Origin: Mycobacterium conspicuum
Lineage (GTDB): Bacteria > Actinomycetota > Actinomycetes > Mycobacteriales > Mycobacteriaceae
DNA: 64,000 bases
Assembly: GCF_010730195.1 (NCBI RefSeq)
Contig: NZ_AP022613.1
Span: 3,100,001-3,164,000 of the forward strand
Direction: 5' to 3'
The position numbers were made by a program, and so were the translations under genes. Positions within the stretch are counted from its first letter, which is position 1. Each line of letters begins with the position of its first letter. Of this stretch, positions 59,801 through 64,000 are shown in pieces. The notes beneath the pieces are model-generated. The model had not been told where the DNA came from. It saw nothing but the letters and a program-made list of their open reading frames with translations, and searched no databases.

Positions 59801-62800
59801 AGCACGTCGATCGACGAGAGCCGCCGGGCGGGGTCGGTGGTCAGCGCCGCCAGCACCCGCCGCAACCGCTCGATGAGCACCTCGACGCTGGCCGCGTCGA
59901 AGACGTCGGTGCGGAACTCCACCGCGCCGGCAAGGCCGGCCGGCTCGCCGGTGTCGGTGAAACGTTCGCCCAGGGACAGCGTCAAATCCATTCGCGCGGT
60001 GCGGGTTTGCACGGGCAGCGGGGTTGCCCGCAGATCCGCGAAGGCCGCGCCGCCGGCGGGGCCGTCTTGCCCGGCAAAGTTCTGCCACGCCAGCATCACC
60101 TGGATGAGCGGGTGATGGGTCAGGCTTCGGGTGGGGTTCAGCCGCTCCACCAGTACCTCGAAGGGCACGTCTTGGTGCTCGTAGGCGGCCAGGCTGCGCT
60201 GCTGGACCTGGGCCAGTAGCTCGGCGACCGTGGGGTCGCCGGCCACGTCGACGCGCAGCACGAGGGTGTTGACGAAGAACCCAACGAGCTCGTCGAGCGC
60301 GGGGTCGCGCCGCCCTGCGATCGGAAAGCCAACGGCCACATCCCTACTGGCGCTGACCTTGGCCAGCAGCACCGCCAGCGCGGCCTGGATCACCATGAAG
60401 GCCGTCGCGTTGTGGGCCCGGGCCAGCCGCGCGACCTGCTGCTGCAGCTCGGCCGGCCAATCGATTTCGACCGTGGCACCGCGGTAGTCGGCGACGGGCG
60501 GGTAAGGCCGGTCGGTGGGCAGGTCGAGGCGCTCGGGCATCCCGGCGAGGGCATCGTGCCAGTAGTCCAGCTGGGCGGCGATGGGGCTGTGGCTGTCGTG
60601 GAGGTCGCCCAGCTGGGCGCGTTGCCACAGCGTGTAATCGATGTACTGCACCGGCAGCGGCGACCAGTCGGGGGCGTCGCCGGCGCAGCGGCTGGCGTAG
60701 GCCACGCCCAGATCCCGGATCAACGGGGCGATCGACCAACCGTCGGCGGCGATATGGTGCACCACCGCCACCAGCACATGCGCGTCCTCGGCAACGCGGA
60801 AAACCGTTACCCGCAAAGGGATCTCGCTGGCCAAGTCGAAGGCGTAGCCCACCGCCGCGTCGACGGCCTCGTCCAACCGAACCTGCGGCCAGCCGACGGC
60901 ATCGACGACGTCCCAACCCAATTCGACCCGGTCGGCCGCCACTACCCGCTGCCGAGGTATCCCGTCGGGAGCGCCGAACAGCGTGCGCAGGCTCTCGTGG
61001 CGTACCACCACGTCGCCCAGTGCCGCCCTGAGCGCCTCGGCGTCGAGGCGCCCGTCCAACCGCACCGCGGCCGCCATGTTGTACACCGGCGACGGGCCCT
61101 GCAACTGGTCCAGGAACCACAGCCGCTGCTGGGCGAACGACAACGGCACCGCCGCCGGCCGTTCACCGGCCACCAACGGATTGGGCGCAGCGCTGCCCCC
61201 GCCGATGCGGGGTGCCAGTTGCGCGATGGTGGGCGCGTCGAACAGGGTGCGCACCGAAACGTCGGTATTCAGCCCGGCGCTGATCGCGGCGATCACCCGC
61301 ATCGCGGACAGTGAGTCGCCGCCGAGGTCGAAAAAGGAGTCGTCGGCCCCGACCCGGTCGACGCCCAGGACCCGGCCGTAGATGCCGGCCAGGATTTCCT
61401 CGACCACCCCGGTCGGGGCCCGGTACTCCCCCGCGGCGAATTCCGGTGCCGGTAGCGCTCTTTGGTCGAGTTTGCCGGTTGGTGTCAGGGGTAGTGCGTC
61501 GATTGCGACGATCGCCGTGGGGACCAGGTAGCCGGGTAGCCGTTCGGCCAGGTGTGCGCGGATTTCGGCGGGGTCAGCGGTGCCGGTGACCCCAACGACA
61601 TAGCCCACCAGCCGCTTCTCCCCGGGGTGGTCCTCGCGGGCGATCACCACCGCCTGGCCCACGCCCGCGACTGCGCTCAGGGCGGCCTGCACCTCGCCCA
61701 GCTCGATGCGATACCCACGGATCTTGACCTGCTCATCAGCACGCCCGTGGTAGCGCAACTGCCCATCGGCGCCCCACGACACCAGGTCCCCAGTGCGATA
61801 CATGCGCGCACCGGGCGCGCCGAACGGGCACGCCACAAACCGCGACCCGGTCAACCCGGCCCGACCCACATAGCCCACCCCGACACCGCGGCCGGCCACA
61901 TACAACTCCCCGACCACCCCGACCGGCACCGCACGCAACCACCCATCCAGCACGAACAACGCCGCCCCAGCCACCGGAAACCCAATCGGCGCCACCCCCG
62001 ACCCCGGGCTCAGCGGCGCGCTGACCGTCACATCGATCGTGGTCTCCGTCGGCCCGTACGCGTTGAGCATCACCCGCCCGCGCGCCCACCGATCCACCAA
62101 CTCCGCCGGACACACCTCCCCACCAACCACCACCGCCGCCGAGCCGACACCCTGCGCCGACAACGCCCCCAACGCCGACGGCGTCTGAGTCAACACATCG
62201 ACGCGCTCAGCGGCCAGCAGCGCCGCCAACTCCTGCGGCGCGCCGGCCACCGACTCAGGCACCACCACCAGACGCCCGCCATGCAGCAACGCCCCCCAAA
62301 TCTCACGCACCGAGGCATCAAAGGCCAACGAATGCCACAACGTGGACACCTTCACCGCACCCGGCGGTGTCAGCCCCGCATCCAACGACGCCAACAACTG
62401 CGTCACGTTATGATGCGTCACCGCAACACCTTTGGGCACACCCGTGCTACCCGAGGTGTAAATAATGTGAGCAACATCGTCCGGCGCCGGACCCGACAAC
62501 GCTGCGCCCGGCACCACCTCCCTCGGCGGATCGTTCACGTCGAACACCGCCAGATCGCACCCCGCGAACCGATCCGCCAACTCGGTTGTCGTCAACGCCG
62601 CCACCGGCGCGGCATCAGCAACGATGAACCGCACCCGCTCGCCCGGCACCACCGGATCAATCGGCACATACGCCGCCCCAGTCTTAAGCACCCCCACAAT
62701 CGCCGCGACCGCCTCCACCGACCGCTCAGACAACACCGCCACACACCGCCCCGCACCCACACCACGCCCCGCCAGCAACTGCGCCCACCGCTCAGCAACC

Positions 62801-64000
62801 GCATCCAGCTCGGCATACGACACCGCACGACCCGCACCACTGACCGCCACCGCACCCGGCGTCCGCAACACCTGCGCACCAAACAACACCGGCAACGACA
62901 CCGCCACCGCAGGCTGGGTCAACACCACCCGGTTACCGAACTCATCCAGCCGAGCACGTTCACCGGCGTCCAGCAGGTCCAGCGACGACAGCGGCCGGGA
63001 GGGGTCCGCGGTCATCGCCTCCAACACCGTTTGCAGTCGCCGGAACAGCGTTTCGACGTCGGCGTCGTCGAACACGTCGGTGTCGAATTCGAAGCGGAAG
63101 CCGAGGTCGGCCCCCGGCAGGGCCGCGACCGTAAGCGGGTAGTGGGTGGCCTCGAGGCTGGTGAAGTCGGCGATGGCCAATTCCTGCGCGCCCAACGGCG
63201 TGGTGCTGTCGATCGGGTAGTTCTCGTGCACGAAAAGGGTGTCGAACAGGTGCTGCTGGCCGGTGATGCGGTGAATCTCGTTGAGCGCCAGGTGTTGATG
63301 CTCCAGCGTGTCGTTGTGCGCGCCTTGCAGCTGGTTGAGCAGGTCGGCGGTGGTGGTGGTCGGCGTGATGGCGGCCCGCACCGGCACGGTGTTGATCAAC
63401 AGGCCCACCATCGATTCCGCGCCGGCGACCTCGGCGGGCCGACCCGAGACCGTGGTGCCGAAGGCAACATCGTGCTGGCCGGTCAGCGAGCACAACACTT
63501 GCGCGTAGGCGCCCTGCAGCACGGTGTTGACCGTGACGCGATGCGAGCGGGCCAGCTCGCCGATCGCCCGGTTGAGCCCGTCGGGTACCCGGAATGTCGC
63601 GGCGCTCGGCGCCCCGGGGGTCGACCGACCCGCCGGGGCCACCAGCGTGGGGGTGTCGAAGCCGGCGAGGGCCTGCCGCCAGGCCGCGTGGGCGGCGTCG
63701 AGATCGCGGTCGGCCAGCCAGGTGACGAACCTGCGGTACGGGACCGTCGGGGGTAGCTGCTGACCGTGGTAGCTGGCGAACATCTCGCCCAGCAGGATCG
63801 GCAGCGACCACCCGTCGATTACGATGTGGTGATTCGTCAGCACCAGCCGGTGCAAATCGGGCGCGGTGCGGAGCAGCGCCACCCGGAACGCCGGTTGGTC
63901 GGCCAGCTCGCAGACCGCGGCGCGTTCGGCGGCGCACACCTCCTGCATCCGCGCATCGGCATCGGAGACGTGGTCCAGTTCGACGTAGCGCCACCCCGCC
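41872..64000 (-). CDS. Giant non-ribosomal peptide synthetase, 5' end beyond window
   Basis: Open frame from the right edge to the stop at 41872 (over 7370 codons). Approximate domains, high to low coordinate: C1 partial 64000-62960, A1 62930-61440, T1 61400-61200; C2 61170-59800, A2 59750-58270, T2 58240-58040, epimerase 57990-56600; C3 56590-55270, A3 55230-53720, T3 53690-53480; C4 53450-52080, A4 52000-49310 with an N-methyltransferase inserted at about 50730-49500 (VLEIGVGSGLLLSQI), T4 49290-49080; C5 49040-47650, A5 47590-46110, T5 46080-45870; C6 45820-44460, A6 44400-42910, T6 42880-42680; thioesterase 42650-41890 (GWSFGG). All C domains keep HHxxxDG, every T has GGDS, and the epimerase keeps HHLAVDGVSW. 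A3 and A4 have the Thr code DFWSVGMVHK. The protein should make and release a peptide with -X-D-X-Thr-NMeThr-X-X at its C-terminal end. It is convergent with the second ogt-like gene (10-bp gap). Confidence 0.95.
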   Translation of the reverse strand, partial: AGWRYVELDHVSDADARMQEVCAAERAAVCELADQPAFRVALLRTAPDLHRLVLTNHHIVIDGWSLPILLGEMFASYHGQQLPPTVPYRRFVTWLADRDLDAAHAAWRQALAGFDTPTLVAPAGRSTPGAPSAATFRVPDGLNRAIGELARSHRVTVNTVLQGAYAQVLCSLTGQHDVAFGTTVSGRPAEVAGAESMVGLLINTVPVRAAITPTTTTADLLNQLQGAHNDTLEHQHLALNEIHRITGQQHLFDTLFVHENYPIDSTTPLGAQELAIADFTSLEATHYPLTVAALPGADLGFRFEFDTDVFDDADVETLFRRLQTVLEAMTADPSRPLSSLDLLDAGERARLDEFGNRVVLTQPAVAVSLPVLFGAQVLRTPGAVAVSGAGRAVSYAELDAVAERWAQLLAGRGVGAGRCVAVLSERSVEAVAAIVGVLKTGAAYVPIDPVVPGERVRFIVADAAPVAALTTTELADRFAGCDLAVFDVNDPPREVVPGAALSGPAPDDVAHIIYTSGSTGVPKGVAVTHHNVTQLLASLDAGLTPPGAVKVSTLWHSLAFDASVREIWGALLHGGRLVVVPESVAGAPQELAALLAAERVDVLTQTPSALGALSAQGVGSAAVVVGGEVCPAELVDRWARGRVMLNAYGPTETTIDVTVSAPLSPGSGVAPIGFPVAGAALFVLDGWLRAVPVGVVGELYVAGRGVGVGYVGRAGLTGSRFVACPFGAPGARMYRTGDLVSWGADGQLRYHGRADEQVKIRGYRIELGEVQAALSAVAGVGQAVVIAREDHPGEKRLVGYVVGVTGTADPAEIRAHLAERLPGYLVPTAIVAIDALPLTPTGKLDQRALPAPEFAAGEYRAPTGVVEEILAGIYGRVLGVDRVGADDSFFDLGGDSLSAMRVIAAISAGLNTDVSVRTLFDAPTIAQLAPRIGGGSAAPNPLVAGERPAAVPLSFAQQRLWFLDQLQGPSPVYNMAAAVRLDGRLDAEALRAALGDVVVRHESLRTLFGAPDGIPRQRVVAADRVELGWDVVDAVGWPQVRLDEAVDAAVGYAFDLASEIPLRVTVFRVAEDAHVLVAVVHHIAADGWSIAPLIRDLGVAYASRCAGDAPDWSPLPVQYIDYTLWQRAQLGDLHDSHSPIAAQLDYWHDALAGMPERLDLPTDRPYPPVADYRGATVEIDWPAELQQQVARLARAHNATAFMVIQAALAVLLAKVSASRDVAVGFPIAGRRDPALDELVGFFVNTLVLRVDVAGDPTVAELLAQVQQRSLAAYEHQDVPFEVLVERLNPTRSLTHHPLIQVMLAWQNFAGQDGPAGGAAFADLRATPLPVQTRTARMDLTLSLGERFTDTGEPAGLAGAVEFRTDVFDAASVEVLIERLRRVLAALTTDPARRLSSIDVLAIGEQAHLHELGHRAVLTRPTVTPASIPAMFKAQVARTPESTALTFEGHTMTYRELDEAANRLAHLLVEHGAGPGQAVALLLSRSADAIVAMLAVLKTGAAYLPIDPALPAARIEFMVTDAAPIAAITTAALADRLHGCELTVVDVQGPTDTYPCTDLPAPSPDDIAHIIYTSGTTGVPKGVAVTHHSVTRLFDSLDVGLRMGPGQVWTQCHSYAFDYSVWEIWGALLHGGRLVVVPESVTRSPDEFHALLVAEQVSVLSQTPSAVGVLSPQGLESAALVVAAEPCPSEVVDRWAPGRLMINAYGPTETTVYATMSAPLAAGTPNSVAPPIGSPVPGAALFVLDQWLHPVPTGVVGELYVAGTGLAGGYVGRAGLTASRFVACPYGAPGDRMYRTGDLVSWRPDGQLRYLGRADEQVKIRGYRIELGDVQAALAAADGVKQAVVIVREDRPGDKRLVGYATGALDPAATRAALAERLPAYMVPAAIVALDALPLTVNGKLDARALPAPEYTDVERYRAPTNATEEFLAGIYAEVLGLERVGVDDSFFELGGDSILSMQVVARARAAGVTCKPRDIFVEQSVARLALVAGVADDDAPVDEGIGPVVSTPIVSWLQTVDGPTDQFNQALAVQAPAGVTESDVLVVLQALLDRHAMLRLRVDRDDNGGWSLHVPEPGTVDAGECLQSVDELSHEALVAARSRLNPAAGVMLSALWHGSTGQLVLVIHHLAVDGVSWRILLEDINIAWAQHQIGQPVTLPAGGTSFARWASLLTEHARAPEVVQQADTWRQVTAAPAALPAVQPATDTYLSAGRLSESLDAETTQILLGEVPAAFRAGIHEILLIAFGLAWTEYLRSQGGRGVQGTAIGIGVEGHGRHEELSPDIDLTRTVGWFTTKYPVALAFGGLSGLSWTQVLAGDAALGAVIKDAKEQLRALPNPLTFGLLRYLNPDVELGESEPAIGFNYLGRLGGASELSADLWRISPDGMPLTGAITALPIPLSHTVELNAVTVESPDTDAGPRLNAAWTWARSALDEAAVRRVSRLWFDALTGICAHVRSGGGGLTPSDIAPARLTQRQIDELRQDHEIADILPLTPLQQGLLFHADTAQASDDDMYVVQLGITVTGPLDSDRLRDAVHAVVNRHPHLVARFCDRFDQPVQIIPAHPVAGWSYTELDGTAADLDARIQAACAAERGAVCELADQPAFRVALIRTASDRHRCVLTSHHIVVDGWSLPVLLREIFAGYYGQPLGPAGSYRSFVTWLAERDLDAAREAWRRVLAGFDTPALVGPPDRWGRGRRGVASFQLLDATTRAVGELARASHTTVNTVLQGAYARLLCWLTGQQDVVFGTPVSGRPAELAGAESMVGLLINTVPVRATITPATTTADLLNQLQSAYGDTLEHQHLALSEIHRATGHDQLFDTLFVYQNYPVDTAALSGDHEVAVTDVTGRESNHYPLTLQALPGQELGIRVEYDMDVFDDASIGVLVERLERVLVAMTADPQRPLSSLDLLHPDEHHHLDEISNRAVLTRPAPPPESIPAAWDAQVARTPDAVAVSFEGRAVTYAELDEAANRLAHLLVRHGAGPGQCVALLFHRSAEAIAAILAVLKTGAAYLPIDPAAPGERIEFMLADAAPVAAVSTADLAGRLDGCGLPVIDANDAANQPVSALRVPSPDDIAYIIYTSGTTGVPKGVAIPHRNVTALLASLDADMPPAGVWSHCHSLAFDFSVWEIFGALLRGGRLVVVSEAVARSPEDFYDLLAAERVSVLSRTPSAFYALQSVLQTGGALRREQGGRPHLEVVVFGGEALEPQRLRGWLRHHPGSPRLINMYGITETTVHASFREIAAADLDSHESPIGVPLDHLGFFVLDGWLRPVPAGVVGELYVAGAGLGAGYVGRAGLTGTRFVACPFGKAGQRMYRTGDLVSWGSDGQLRYVGRADEQVKIRGYRIELGEVQAALTALDGVKQAVVIAREDQPGEKRLIAYVTGTADRSQIRAQLAERLPAYMVPAAVVVLDALPMTINRKLDTRALPAPEYADVDRYRAPAGAVEEILAGIFAQVLELERVGADDSFFDLGGDSLSAMRVIAAINVGLNTDVSVRTLFDAPTIAQLAPRIGGDAGARKPLVAGERPAVVPLSYAQSRLWFLSRFEGGAATYNMPTAFRISSALDVDALAAAFDDVIARHESLRTIYPDNDGVPFQRVLPARAGMWRRGGATVVSLPEQEVAGELMALARYRFDLSTEIPIRAQIYSVGPEQHVVGIVVHHIAFDGWSRAPMVRDVGEAYRARTQGRAPEWAPLAVQYVDYTLWQRAQLGDLEDSDSPIAAQLNYWQDALAGMPERLELPTDWPYPAVADYRGGTVEINWPPELQQQIRLLARAHNSTTFMVIQAALAVLLAKVSASTDVAVGFPIAGRRDPALDELVGFFVNTLVLRVDVAGDPTVADLLAQVQQRSLAAYENQDVPFEVLVERLNPARSLTHHPLIQVMLAWQNFPGYSDDPTDGSVLGDLPVTALPANTQTARMDLVFHVGQQWTRAGEPAGMGGSVEYRTDVFDADSIAALIDRLERVLAAMTADPARRLSSLDLLDAGEHARLDQIGNRAALTDPPEPAPTPASIPGAWAAQAARTPDAAAVTFEGRSVTYRELDEASNRLAYLLAARGAGPGSVVALLFYRSAEAIAAILAVLKTGAAYLPIDPAAPADRIGFMLADAAPVVAVATADLAVRLDGHGLPVIDVNDPAVHTQPGGPLPAVRPDDIAYIIYTSGTTGVPKGVAIPHRNVTRLLTALDPQTPHPGVWSQCHSLAFDFSVWEIWGALLRGGRLVVVSEAVARSPEDFHDLLIREQVSILSRTPSAFYALQAADALRREQGGRLQLEAVVFGGEALEPQRLRGWLDNHPGLPRLINMYGITETTVHASFREIVAGDLDGQGSPIGVPLPDLAFFVLDGWLRAVPAGVVGELYIAGAGLGTGYLGRAGLTASRFVACPFAGAGQRMYRTGDLVSWGANGQLRYVGRADAQVKIRGYRIELGEVENTLLACPQVAQAVATVRENVAGNSGPQLVGYVVLEHTGSDDHDAEVVEEWQHVYDELYGAEHDTAQFGSDFRGWNSSFTGDPIPLEEMREWRAATVDRILAVRPRRVLEIGVGSGLLLSQIAPHCERYVGTDMSPVVIDSLTRSLQRLDIPWRDRVQLLHQPAHTSAALPRGGFDTVILNSVVQYFPNAAYLTQVIDNAVALLAEGGSVFIGDVRNHSLQGAFQTAVALAGTPTADAAEIHQRVQRALLSEPELLLAPEFFTTWSAAHPSVAGLDIEVKRGSADNELTRYRYDVVIRKTPTPVRSLADAPRWTWTQCAGPSGLPARLAAEHPAVVRVTDIPRVGLIDDVLAERSLATDDALAQPAETPVTPEELHRLGAAAGYDVAVTWGARPGTLDAVFMTPTEQGVALTDVYQPGDGQRPTYANDPRINTKIGAVRQQLGARLPDYMIPAHIMVLDELPLTSSGKIDLKALPAPLYTATSFRAPRTPTEQMVAEVFAEVLGIDRVGLDDDFFALGGDSLSATRVSVRLQLALGREVPVRYLFDASTVAGLADHLNRHRGGPALPPVQVMERPDSIPLSYAQQRLWFIAQLQGPSPMYNMAVALRLRGSVDAEAMGAALADVVSRHESLRTLFTAVEGVPRQLVVPQERADVGWEVVDTAGWSTTQLHEAIAATAGYSFDLTTEIPMRARLFRVADDEHVLVAAAHHIAADGWSITPLTRDLGVAYASRCAGRVPDWTPLSVQYVDYTLWQRAQFGDLDDSESRIAAQLAYWQDALAGLPERLQLPTDRPYPPVADYRGARVSVEWSAQLQQQVARVAREHNTTTFMVIQAALAVLLAKVSASSDVAVGFPIAGRRDPALDELVGCFVNTLVLRVDVAGNPTVAQLLSQVRQRSLEAYEHQDVPFELLVDRLNPTRSLTHHPVIQVMLAWQNFAGQESGQDDSAGPALGDLQVTPLSVETHTARMDLMFTLGEAWDDAGEPAGIGGAVEFRTDVFDTASIEALVERLGRVLVAMTTNPERPLSSLDLLDAGEHARLAEIGNQAVLTRPAPARISVPELFAAQVARTPDAAAVTCGGRSLTYRELDEAANRLAHLLVDQGVGPGHCVALLFSRSAEAIVAMLAVLKTGAAYLPIDPALPTARMQFMLADAAAIAAITTTGLVERLHESGLLVIDVGDIWDARILTYPSTELPAPSADDIAYLIYTSGTTGVPKGVAISHHSVAQLIETMDPRLTGPGLVWSQWHSYSFDISGWEIFGALLHGGRLVVVPESVAASPNEFRALLLSEKVDILSQTPSAAAMLSPDGLESMALLVGGEACPAELVDRWAPGRIMINQYGPTETTMWAAWSAPLTAGSGVPPIGSPVPGAALFVLDEWLQAVPPGVVGELYVAGPAVGVGYWRRPGLTAARFVACPFGTAGRRMYRTGDLVWWGLNDNGGGQLHYVGRADEQVKIRGYRIELGELRAALAAEDGVEQAVVVAREDRPGDKRLVGYITGTADPARVRGALAERLPAYLIPAAVVVIEALPLTVNGKLDRRALPVPEYQDGDRYRAPATLTEEILVGIYAQVLGIGLSRRVGVDDSFFDLGGDSLLAMRLVAAINNSLDAGLAVRTLFEAPTVAQLAPRIGGDEARLERLRVAERPAAVPLSFAQSRLWFLDQLHGPSPVYNMAAGLRLHGRLDADAFGAALADVAGRHESLRTLFPAVDGIPRQVVIPAEQADFGWQVIDASGWSAGRLGEAVTAAAGYAFDLATEIPLRARLFRIAAEEHVLVIVVHHIAADGSSIAPLVRDLGVAYASRCAGLAPDWAPLPVQYVDYTLWQRKILGDLADGRSRIAAQLRYWQDALAGMPERLALPTDRPYPPVADYRGDSAVVYWPAQLQRRITRLAREHNATSFMVIQAALAVLLSKMSANPDVAVGFPIAGRRDPALDDLVGSFVNTLVLRIDLAADPTVTELLDQVQQRSLAAYENQDVPFEVLVDRLNPTRSLAHHPLIQVLLAWQNFAGPDAQPQAQPAAGLTLGDLQATPLSADTHTARMDLTFSLAERWSEAGEPAGIGGRVEFRTDVFDAASIHTLIERLRRLLVAMTAEPSLRFSSLDLLDAGERARLDEFGNRAVLTQPVTPVSLPVLFAAQVLRTPGAVAVSCAGRALTYAELDAVAERWAQLLAGRGVGAGHSVAVLSERSVEAVAAIVGVLKTGAAYVPIDPVVPGERVRFIVADAAPVAALTTTELADRFAGCDLAVFDVNDPPREVVPGVALSGPAPDDVAHIIYTSGSTGVPKGVAVTHHNVTQLLASLDAGLAPPGAVKVSTLWHSLAFDASVREIWGALLHGGRLVVVPESVAGAPQELAALLAAERVDVLTQTPSALGALSAQGVGSAAVVVGGEVCPAELVDRWARGRVMLNAYGPTETTIDVTVSAPLSPGSGVAPIGFPVAGAGLFVLDGWLRAVPVGVVGELYVAGRGVGVGYVGRAGLTGSRFVACPFGAPGARMYRTGDLVSWGADGQLRYHGRADEQVKIRGYRIELGEVQAALSAVAGVGQAVVIAREDHPGEKRLVGYVVGVTGTADPAEIRAHLAQRLPGYLVPTAIVAIDALPLTPTGKLDKRALPAPEYQHVDRYRAPANELEEILAGIYGEVLGLDRIGADDSFFDLGGDSLSAMRAIAAINDRLGTQLAVRTLFHAPSVAGLSQQVGTAESETEVVPVEVLKDGSGTPLFCIHPGGGMSWPYQRLGKHLDCPIIGIQQTLRSDEVEPQSVRDMAKNYADRIQELHPAGHYNLLGWSFGGVVAHELAIELQRRECAVERLILLDALPTAETSATEPNHAPVDRHTVEEVLRFYRIDLPAQDEPLNYEQIEELVRERAAAEFPRYKQLLEWIDSNLDNNRALHRAHQPGVFNGDIVIFAAQQTDGESGSSPSREWRPYVAGDITAFTIDCTHEEMLTADSLSLYGQRLKDSLEG
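42980..44350 (-). repeat. A6 copy of a near-identical 1.4-kb NRPS adenylation block
   Basis: Nearly base-for-base identical to 61508-62878 at a constant offset of 18528 bp, with only scattered substitutions. It covers most of the adenylation core. Outside the block the two modules diverge, pointing to recent duplication or gene conversion of the substrate-selecting domain. Confidence 0.92.
61508..62878 (-). repeat. A1 copy of the near-identical 1.4-kb NRPS adenylation block
   Basis: Partner of 42980-44350. The pocket residues read from both copies are the same (D-A-R-T-V-G-A-I-D-K), so modules 1 and 6 should load the same amino acid. The flanking C1 and C6 domains belong to different condensation subtypes and are not part of the repeat. 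Confidence 0.92.

Overview
The window is from a Mycobacterium. It is GC-rich and uses many GTG and TTG starts. It carries genus-specific families: a PE/PPE pair with a PPE-SVP motif, MmpS/MmpL, an MPT63-like (DUF1942) secreted protein, an Rv2525c-like (DUF1906) Tat protein, and four toxin-antitoxin modules. The accessory megasynthases suggest a non-tuberculous species. I cannot name it from sequence alone.

Layout. (1) 1-15235, minus strand: three genes read as enoyl reductase (PfaD-like), then KS-AT-ACPx3-KR-DH (PfaA-like), then KS-CLF-DH-DH-DH (PfaC-like, running off the left edge). Together they resemble a polyunsaturated-fatty-acid (PUFA) type synthase in the ER-A-C order of the myxobacterial pfa loci. 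(2) 15372-21437: a fused sugar kinase/MurNAc-6-P etherase, then small envelope and housekeeping genes (lipoprotein, secreted FKBP, alpha/beta hydrolase, methyltransferase, MDMPI-fold protein, MPT63-like protein). (3) 21952-24333: a membrane GGDEF-EAL protein. (4) 24476-32337: a stretch with four toxin-antitoxin modules (RHH/MazF with a frameshifted toxin, ParD-like/zeta, VapBC, Xre-like/RES). It also holds an O-methyltransferase/TetR pair that share an operator, and a DUF1906 protein. (5) 32398-36493: TetR-mmpS-mmpL with shared operator motifs. (6) 36485-39392: AhpD-like protein, PE, PPE and a cupin. (7) 39414-41861: a divergent DNA-alkylation-repair cluster (Oxygenase-NA plus ogt, facing an ECF sigma factor plus a second methyltransferase) around a perfect 20-bp palindrome. 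(8) 41872-64000, minus strand: the 3' 22 kb of a giant non-ribosomal peptide synthetase with six adenylation domains, one epimerase, one N-methyltransferase and a terminal thioesterase. Its 5' end lies beyond the right edge.

How the parts work together. The left-edge operon should make a polyene or long-chain acyl product. It has no acyltransferase of the PfaB type and no phosphopantetheinyl transferase in view. The NRPS should make and release a peptide of at least six residues containing Thr and N-methyl-Thr, with one D residue from the visible epimerase. TetR-mmpS-mmpL is a typical mycobacterial lipid or siderophore export and efflux unit, but nothing in the sequence links it to either megasynthase. 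Several promoters carry clear inverted repeats that pair a regulator with its targets, and these are listed individually.
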